This document shows, piece after piece, positions 7,025-11,693 of a stretch of 38,604 bases of DNA. Source of the DNA: a virus. The DNA is taken from positions 1-38,604 of IMG/VR virus record IMGVR_UViG_3300050821_002205; one strand, given 5' to 3'. The translations under genes and the position numbers were made by a program. Position 1 is the first letter of the stretch; each line of letters starts with the position of its first letter. The notes beneath the pieces are model-generated. The model worked only from the letters and a program-made list of their open reading frames with translations, did no database searches and was not told where the DNA came from.

Positions 7025-7067
7025 TTGACACGGGCGTCAGTATCGGTAGAATGCCGCCCACTGTCAA
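7025..7067. promoter_or_regulatory. Overlapping divergent promoters with palindromic -35 boxes
   Basis: Rightward: TTGACA (7025-7030), 16-nt spacer, TAGAAT (7047-7052, 5 of 6). Leftward: TTGACA (7067-7062), 17-nt spacer, GATACT (7044-7039, 4 of 6). The two perfect -35 boxes form an inverted repeat (GTTGACA 7024-7030, TGTCAAC 7062-7068), and each -10 lies inside the other's spacer, so polymerases should exclude each other. The rightward half also contains the recurrent TTGACACG-N3-GTCAG element (7025-7040). Predicted starts are near 7059 (right) and 7032 (left), leaving leaders of about 30 and 20 nt. Confidence 0.7.
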
Positions 7068-7088
7068 CACCAACCCGGAGTGAACCAC

Positions 7089-8030
7089 GTGCAATTCCTA
7101 ATAGATACGACCAACGACGCGCCGGCCGAACTATACCGAATAGGTAAGTTTCTCGTCGAACAGTTCGCGGCCGTTGCGATGCCCCCCGACGAGGCTGCCG
7201 AAGTAACGGCCGCCGCCCTCGCTCCAACAAAAGTGACTGACGGGCTCATAGGCAAATCTGCCGCCGAAGTTCGCGCCGAGATAATGGCCGCCCCGCCGCC
7301 CCCGCCCGCCACGATTCCCGCGCCGCCGTCCACGATTACCGACGTTGTCGGCGACGACGACCCCGAGGTTGAGATTGACGACGAGGGTACGGTAACGGCG
7401 TTAACAACGTCGGTGCAACTTCCCGCCGCGCCGCCCCCGCCCGCTGCCCCGCCTGCACCCTTGGCAGCCGCCCCTAGTGCCGGGATTCCCGCGGCTACAC
7501 CATTGCCGCCCGGCCCTGCCGTTGCTGCGGAATTGGATAGCCGCGGTTATCCGTGGGACGGCCGCATACATGCGTCGAATCGCGCCAAGAAAATCGACGG
7601 CAGTTGGAAAAACAAACGAGGCGTTGACGCCAACCTCGTCGTTGCCTGCGAGGCGCAAAACAAACCGGGAAACGCACTAACCCCGGTTGCCTCAACGACG
7701 GCCGCCCCTGCGCCCCTGACGGTGCCGGCGGCTGCGTCGCCTGCGATTTCCGCGCCCGCCGCTGCCCCGCCTGCGCCGACCGCCCCGCCCCCGCCGCCCC
7801 CTACGGCTGGAAATGCTGCGCCGGCTGCGGTCGCGCCTGCGGCGATTGATTTCCGCGGCCTCATGCAGAAAATTCAACAAGCACAGGCGTCGAAAAAATT
7901 GACCGACGCGCAAGTCAACGCGGCGTTGCTGACGGTCGGATTGCAGCCGCAAGACATGGCGCAGTTGATCGGCAACGCGCTGTACATTGCGAGCGTCAAC
8001 GCGGCAATCGACGCGTGCTTGTCCTCGTGA
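7089..8030 (+). CDS. Pro/Ala-rich phage early protein with conserved 'GYPWDGRIHASNRAKK' segment
   Basis: A 313-residue protein, first gene of the rightward block. Segments: a helical N-terminal part (residues 1-60), a Pro/Ala linker, an acidic stretch (VGDDDPEVEIDDEG), a second linker, then a conserved-looking piece SRGYPWDGRIHASNRAKK followed by DGSWKNKRGVD. A long Pro/Ala linker leads to a helical C-terminal domain (FRGLMQKIQQAQASKK to IDACLSS). The PWDxRIH...KKxDGxWK pattern recurs, as I remember it, in hypothetical proteins of other phages, without known function. The GTG at 7089 is preferred to GTG 7080 because GGAG (7077-7080) sits 8 nt before it. Its place ahead of nuclease, SSB and polymerase genes suggests a replication accessory role (inference). 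Confidence 0.75.
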   Translation: MQFLIDTTNDAPAELYRIGKFLVEQFAAVAMPPDEAAEVTAAALAPTKVTDGLIGKSAAEVRAEIMAAPPPPPATIPAPPSTITDVVGDDDPEVEIDDEGTVTALTTSVQLPAAPPPPAAPPAPLAAAPSAGIPAATPLPPGPAVAAELDSRGYPWDGRIHASNRAKKIDGSWKNKRGVDANLVVACEAQNKPGNALTPVASTTAAPAPLTVPAAASPAISAPAAAPPAPTAPPPPPPTAGNAAPAAVAPAAIDFRGLMQKIQQAQASKKLTDAQVNAALLTVGLQPQDMAQLIGNALYIASVNAAIDACLSS

Positions 8031-8209
8031 CCAATACGCCGCCCCCTCGCCTGCACTTTAGGCGAGGGGTAGCGGCCGAGCACGTGCAAGGCAACACGTA
8101 CCGTTGGGTTGACCCGATTGACGGGACGCACAAAGGGTACGTCGTTTCGCTGCCGGTTGAGTACGAGCCCACTATCGAGGCACAGATTGCGAGGAGTAAG
8201 AAACAGTGA
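8027..8209 (+). CDS. Small hypothetical protein (60 aa)
   Basis: A 60-residue protein starting at GTG 8027, which overlaps the previous stop (GTGA, 8027-8030), and ending at 8209, where the next gene begins with another GTGA overlap. An earlier in-frame GTG at 8015 is less likely. The sequence includes GNTYRWVDPIDGTHKGYVVSL, a probable small beta-hairpin unit, and an amphipathic basic C-terminal helix (TIEAQIARSKKQ). No family recognised. The overlap on both sides supports it as a real, coupled gene between the Pro/Ala-rich protein and the DUF2800 nuclease. Confidence 0.6.
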   Translation: MTNTPPPRLHFRRGVAAEHVQGNTYRWVDPIDGTHKGYVVSLPVEYEPTIEAQIARSKKQ

Positions 8210-9324
8210 GCGAACCCGAATTGCATGCGGACTATGCGCCGTCGTCGATGTACCTGACGGTTGCGTGCCCGGGCTGGAAAAAGCAAAGCGCGGGCGTTCC
8301 GCCGCAAGCCCCGACCGAGGCGATTATCGAGGGCGAGGCCGGCCATTGGGTCGCCGCGATGCGCGCTCAACTCGGCGACAAGTTCAACCGGCAGGTTGGG
8401 CAACCGTGCCCCGACGGCGTCGAGACAACCGAGGAAATGCTCGACGGTGCGGCCACATGGGTCGAGGCGCTTGAGGGCTACCCGGCGCACATTGAGAAAC
8501 GCGTCGAGATTACCTCGATACACCCTACAAAATGTTGGGGCACGCCCGACGCGCGGCAATGGAATCTCGACACGAAAACGCATCGCGCAGCCGACTACAA
8601 GTTCGGGCACGAGTACGTTGACGAGTTCGAGTGCTGGCAATTACTTTCCTACACTGTCGGCTCGCTCGACGAGGTTTACCCCGATTGGCGCAACGACTCA
8701 GACGTGCGGGCCGAAATGACGATTGTACAACCGCGGTTCTACAATGCGCCGCCCATTCGCACGTGGACAATTCAGACGGCGGGCCTACTGCATTACGAGG
8801 CCCGCATGCGCAATGCGGTCGCCGAGGCCGAGGGCCCGAACCCGCGCGTTATCTCGGGCACACACTGCACGCATTGCCCGGCCCGCGTTACGTGCTCGAC
8901 GTTCGCCAAAACCGTCATGCACGCAATCGACTTTGCCGGCCGGCCCGACCCGATGGTTGCGAACGCTGACCAAGTCGGCAAGGAACTCGTGCTTGTGCAA
9001 GAGTTCATAAAGCGACTTGAGGCGCGCGAAACCGGATTGTCGGCAATGGCCGAGGGCATGATTAAGGCGGGGCAGCGTGTCCCGTTCTACAGCCTCAAGC
9101 AATCCGAGGGGCGCCTCGCGTGGACTATGCCAATTGAGGTTGTCGAAATGTCGGCGCAGATGGTCGGCAAGTCGGCGCTCAAGCCGCCCGCGCTCGTCAC
9201 GCCCACGCAGGCCAAGGACAGACGGCTACTCGACACGCGCGTCATTGCGGCCTATTCTGACCGCCCTAAAGGCGCGTTCAAACTCACGCGGGACAGCACC
9301 ACGGCGAGGAAATTTACGGCATGA
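8206..9324 (+). CDS. DUF2800-family Cas4/RecB-like nuclease
   Basis: A 372-residue protein matching the phage DUF2800 family, PD-(D/E)XK exonucleases related to Cas4 and RecB. Evidence: an N-terminal Cys (VACPGW, C21) and EGEAGHWVAAM (EGxxxH helix, 42-50), CWGTPDA with the catalytic Asp near 115, RAADYKFG (D130, K132) and ECWQLLSYT (Gln helix). A C-terminal Cys cluster THCTHCPARVTC (221, 224, 230) could, with C21, bind an iron-sulfur cluster as in Cas4/AddB. It probably resects or processes DNA during recombination-dependent replication. The GTG at 8206 has GAGGAG at 8191-8196 (9-nt spacer) and overlaps the previous stop. The downstream endonuclease VII overlaps by ATGA. Confidence 0.85.
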   Translation: MSEPELHADYAPSSMYLTVACPGWKKQSAGVPPQAPTEAIIEGEAGHWVAAMRAQLGDKFNRQVGQPCPDGVETTEEMLDGAATWVEALEGYPAHIEKRVEITSIHPTKCWGTPDARQWNLDTKTHRAADYKFGHEYVDEFECWQLLSYTVGSLDEVYPDWRNDSDVRAEMTIVQPRFYNAPPIRTWTIQTAGLLHYEARMRNAVAEAEGPNPRVISGTHCTHCPARVTCSTFAKTVMHAIDFAGRPDPMVANADQVGKELVLVQEFIKRLEARETGLSAMAEGMIKAGQRVPFYSLKQSEGRLAWTMPIEVVEMSAQMVGKSALKPPALVTPTQAKDRRLLDTRVIAAYSDRPKGAFKLTRDSTTARKFTA

Positions 9325-9677
9325 GCCGCGAATCTCAAAAACGTTGGGCGGCCAAGGTCGGCCCCGAGCATGTGCGCAAAATGAACACCGACGCGCAACG
9401 CAAGAAACGCGGTTGTCAGTTACCAACGCGGCCCGAGCCGAAAGTGTGCGAATGTTGCAAGGGCCTGCCGACTCGCAACGGCCGATTGCACGCTGACCAT
9501 GAGCACCCGACAGGCAAGTTTCGCGGTTGGCTCTGCAATGGTTGCAACACGGGTATCGGATTGCTCGGCGACAATCTAACAGGCGCCCAAAACGCCGAAC
9601 GATACTTGACACGCGCGTCAGCCGTGACATACTTACCGCCGAATATTTCACCAAACCCGGAGAATGTAGGAACATGA
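9321..9677 (+). CDS. Recombination endonuclease VII (copy 2)
   Basis: A 118-residue endonuclease VII family protein, colinear with copy 1: QKRWAAKVGPEHV at the N terminus, RPEPKVCECC zinc pair, ADHEHPTGKFRGWLC (catalytic D-H-E-H; the other copies have D-H-D-H), NGCNTG and IGLLGDNLTGAQNAERYL. It should cleave branched DNA. The ATG at 9321 overlaps the DUF2800 stop (ATGA), with GAGG about 10 nt upstream. Two stretches are identical at DNA level to copy 3 (24 nt and 18 nt), indicating recent duplication or gene conversion. Its 3' end contains a promoter for the next gene. The Asp-to-Glu difference near the active site may alter metal use. Confidence 0.88.
   Translation: MSRESQKRWAAKVGPEHVRKMNTDAQRKKRGCQLPTRPEPKVCECCKGLPTRNGRLHADHEHPTGKFRGWLCNGCNTGIGLLGDNLTGAQNAERYLTRASAVTYLPPNISPNPENVGT
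9513..9536 (+). repeat. 24-nt exact repeat shared by endoVII copies 2 and 3
   Basis: The 24 bases here, encoding GKFRGWLC, are identical to 11583-11606 in copy 3. A further 18-nt identity (9558-9575 with 11628-11645) encodes part of GLLGDN. Identity over synonymous positions indicates a recent common origin. Confidence 0.9.
9606..9633 (+). promoter_or_regulatory. Candidate promoter inside endoVII copy 2, with recurrent operator-like element
   Basis: TTGACA (9606-9611), a 16-nt spacer and CATACT (9628-9633) preceded by TGA, which makes an extended -10 (TG at 9625-9626). The -35 is part of TTGACACG-CGC-GTCAG (9606-9621), the element also seen at 948 and 7025. The predicted start near 9640 is about 34 nt before the Acb2-like gene's ATG. 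Confidence 0.5.
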
Positions 9678-10093
9678 GCGAAACACAAACAACGGTTGTT
9701 ACCCCCGAGCGGCAGATTGCCGCAAGCCAAGTCGGCGCGGTATTCAACTCGCTACACGAGTACCTGCGGACACTCGAACCGAAAGACCCCGAGAACCGCT
9801 CGACCATGACACACCAATTGCAATGCGCGCACGAGCGCGTTGACGAGGCGGCCATGTGGGCAATCAAGTCGGTGTTGACGTACGGGTTGCCGCCCAAGCC
9901 GACGCCGCCCGCTGCGAACGACGCGCCGGCCGCACCCGCTGCCGAGACGCCCGCGCCGATCGGCGTGGTTGACGCGGCTGCCCCCGTGGACGAAGTACCG
10001 GCGCCCGCGGCCGATCAGCAACCGACGGCCGACGCCAACGCACCGACCGGCGCCGACGCTCTGCCGCCCACCACGCCAACGGAAAGCGTGTAA
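9674..10093 (+). CDS. Probable Acb2/Tad1-hairpin-like protein with Pro/Ala-rich tail
   Basis: A 139-residue protein. The first 70 residues read as two helices with a pattern I recognise from small phage proteins of the Acb2/Tad1 hairpin family (anti-CBASS cyclic nucleotide sponges): an N-terminal helix (RQIAASQVGAVFNSLHEYL), a turn (EPKDPENRS), then a helix ending HERVDEAAMWAIKSVL, like the family's 'K-EEA-MWA-K' ending. The remaining 70 residues are a Pro/Ala linker (about 75-139), absent from the family's compact 70-90-residue members. The ATG at 9674 overlaps the endoVII stop (ATGA), and a dedicated promoter lies upstream. If correct, it would bind CBASS second messengers and block that defence. 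It could instead be a plain replication accessory protein. Confidence 0.5.
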   Translation: MSETQTTVVTPERQIAASQVGAVFNSLHEYLRTLEPKDPENRSTMTHQLQCAHERVDEAAMWAIKSVLTYGLPPKPTPPAANDAPAAPAAETPAPIGVVDAAAPVDEVPAPAADQQPTADANAPTGADALPPTTPTESV

Positions 10094-10107
10094 AATAGCG
10101 TACCGAT

Positions 10108-10171
10108 TCCCGCGCGCCCCGGTTTGAAATATCCGGTTTGACAACGTTACCAGACGGCCGAGCGCGCGGGA
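10108..10171 (+). promoter_or_regulatory. Structured leader upstream of the ssDNA-binding protein gene
   Basis: The 112-nt gap before the SSB gene contains a perfect 10-bp inverted repeat, TCCCGCGCGC (10108-10117) and GCGCGCGGGA (10162-10171). It encloses a CCGG/CCGG hairpin (10119-10136) and a direct repeat CCGGTTTGA (10119-10127, 10133-10141). The SSB Shine-Dalgarno AGGAG (10193-10197) lies 21 nt downstream. No U tract follows, so a translation-control leader is more likely than a terminator. TTGACA at 10138 has no matching -10. Confidence 0.5.
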
Positions 10172-10205
10172 TAGGGCCAACCACACCAATCGAGGAGTTC
10201 GACAC

Positions 10206-11186
10206 TTGAGTAAAACCGCAGTTGAGTTAACCACGCCGCCGGGCCGCTTTGTGTTCGGCGACTTGTACGACCCGGAAACCGAAGATTTCGACGGCAACCC
10301 GCTCGTGATTAAGAACGGCGCAGACAAGGGCAAATCGACGCAGCTATTTGTCATTGGCCTCGCTATCGCCAAGACTCAGGGCCATTGGGGCAACGAGCCG
10401 GGTTGGGGTCAAGCCATTTGGGCCGCCGGGCATGCAGCGTTCCCGGGCGGCGAGGCACAACGCCCCGATTTCTCTTGGAAAATTTACGACGGCGACAGCA
10501 CCGTCATTCCGCCCAAGAGCAAAAGCAAGGTGCGCCCGTGCGACCGCGAGGGCTGGAAAGGTTGTTGGGTTCTGCGCCTGCAATCGGCATTCGCCCCGGC
10601 AATCTGGAACGCGCTCACGAATCCCGAGAACCCGACCCCGTTGAACGACAAGGACGCCGTGCGCCCCGGGTACGTCATTCAAGTCGTCGGCACGGTCAAG
10701 GGCAACACGGGCTCGTCGCCCGGCGTGTACCTGAATCACAATGCCGTCGGCCTGCGCGCCTACCTGCCGGAAATCATTACCCGAGGGGTTGACGTAAAGG
10801 GCAAATTCGGCGGCGCTGTGCCTGCCGGCGCCTCGACCATGCCCGCGGCCGCCGCTATCCCTGCGGGTACCCCGCCGGCCGCCCCTGGCGCCCCTGCGGC
10901 GGTTCCAGCCGCCCCCGCCGTGCCAGCCGCCGCACCCGCTGCGCCGGCCCCGGCTGCCGCTCCTACGGCCGTCGTACCGGCCCCGGCGGTTATGGGTATC
11001 CCGACGGCCCCGGCCGCCCCGAGCGCCCCGCCTGCGCCGGCTGCGGCCCCCGCCGCGCCGGCTGCGGCCCCCGCCGCGCCGCCCCCGCCGGTCACTCGAC
11101 CGCCGCACAAGGGCATACCAATCGAGGGGTATTTCGCCCAAGGTTGGACCGAGGCACAGTTGCGAGCCGACGGGTATACCGGCTGA
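10206..11186 (+). CDS. DUF2815-type single-stranded DNA-binding protein
   Basis: A 326-residue protein. Residues 1-205 match the phage DUF2815 ssDNA-binding family: GRFVFGDLYDPETEDFDGNP, GKSTQLFVIGLAI, FSWKIYDGDS, the core GCWVLRLQSAF and the strand set PGYVIQVVGTVKGN with SPGVYLNHNAVGLRAY. About 95 residues of Pro/Ala-rich linker follow, then a conserved-looking tip (GYFAQGWTEAQLRADGYTG) that may recruit partners, as acidic tips of other SSBs do; this tip is not strongly acidic. It coats ssDNA during replication. The start is TTG 10206 with AGGAG 8 nt upstream. The leader is highly structured, raising the possibility of autogenous control as in T4 gp32. It is followed by a strong hairpin at 11227. 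Confidence 0.8.
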   Translation: MSKTAVELTTPPGRFVFGDLYDPETEDFDGNPLVIKNGADKGKSTQLFVIGLAIAKTQGHWGNEPGWGQAIWAAGHAAFPGGEAQRPDFSWKIYDGDSTVIPPKSKSKVRPCDREGWKGCWVLRLQSAFAPAIWNALTNPENPTPLNDKDAVRPGYVIQVVGTVKGNTGSSPGVYLNHNAVGLRAYLPEIITRGVDVKGKFGGAVPAGASTMPAAAAIPAGTPPAAPGAPAAVPAAPAVPAAAPAAPAPAAAPTAVVPAPAVMGIPTAPAAPSAPPAPAAAPAAPAAAPAAPPPPVTRPPHKGIPIEGYFAQGWTEAQLRADGYTG

Positions 11187-11226
11187 CTGGAACGCGAGCG
11201 CATGTGTTGCTCGGGTCATTTATCAC

Positions 11227-11264
11227 GGGGGCCGGCTACGGGAAACTACCGAGCCGGCGGCCCC
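11227..11264 (+). terminator. Strong GC-rich stem-loop after the SSB gene
   Basis: Arms GGGGGCCGGCT (11227-11237) and AGCCGGCGGCCCC (11252-11264) pair as 4 bp, a 2-nt bulge and 7 bp. The stem is topped by a CGG/CCG stem and a 7-nt loop (GAAACTA). It lies 40 nt after the SSB stop. No U run follows, so it may be a factor-assisted or partial terminator, or an mRNA-stabilising hairpin, rather than a classic intrinsic terminator. Confidence 0.5.
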
Positions 11265-11303
11265 GAGTGGCCCGACTGTGATGAAAACTGTATCCCCTTC
11301 TAA

Positions 11304-11693
11304 ATGCCCAAACTTTGCAAAAATCCTGAGCACAAGGAACGGCGCGGCGATGATCGCTGCGTCGGTTGCCTGAAAGCTTCACAACGACGCTATTACAGCG
11401 CCAACGGGCCCGCGACTAAGCGACGCGCGAAAGCATGGGCGGAACGAAGCCCGAGGCGCCGACAAGCGATTTTGCGAAAATATAATTACGGCAATCAGGT
11501 TGACAGCATCCGACCATGCCCGGAACTGTGCGAGCTATGCGGTAGAAAACCGGCCATGTGTTTCGACCATGACCACGATACCGGCAAGTTTCGCGGTTGG
11601 CTCTGCTATGCCTGCAACAACGGGCTAGGATTGCTCGGCGACAATTTGGTGGCACTCTTAAAGGCCGTCGGCTACATATTGTCGTCGGCATGA
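11304..11693 (+). CDS. Recombination endonuclease VII (copy 3)
   Basis: A 129-residue endonuclease VII family protein. It has an extra N-terminal knuckle (LCKNPEH...DDRCVGC), a basic helix (RRYYSANGPATKRRAKAW), a zinc pair CELC, catalytic CFDHDHDTGKFRGWLC, YACN and LGLLGDNL. The N-terminal module with KNPEH and RCVGCLK is shared by some other phage endoVII relatives and is absent from copies 1 and 2. The ATG at 11304 has no clear Shine-Dalgarno; the gene lies 117 nt after the SSB gene, beyond a strong hairpin. It overlaps the DNA polymerase ATG (ATGA, 11690-11693). The core is nearly identical at DNA level to copy 2. Confidence 0.88.
   Translation: MPKLCKNPEHKERRGDDRCVGCLKASQRRYYSANGPATKRRAKAWAERSPRRRQAILRKYNYGNQVDSIRPCPELCELCGRKPAMCFDHDHDTGKFRGWLCYACNNGLGLLGDNLVALLKAVGYILSSA
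11583..11606 (+). repeat. 24-nt exact repeat, second copy (endoVII copy 3)
   Basis: Identical to 9513-9536. With the 18-nt identity at 11628-11645 (same as 9558-9575) it marks the catalytic core shared between copies 2 and 3. Confidence 0.9.

Noticed and set aside
10138-10143. TTGACA upstream of the SSB gene as a promoter
   Set aside because: No acceptable -10 hexamer occurs at 15-19 nt spacing.
10344-11219. Long minus-strand open frame opposite the SSB gene
   Set aside because: Its Arg/Gly-rich, low-complexity composition mirrors the Pro/Ala coding strand; it is a shadow frame of high-G+C DNA.
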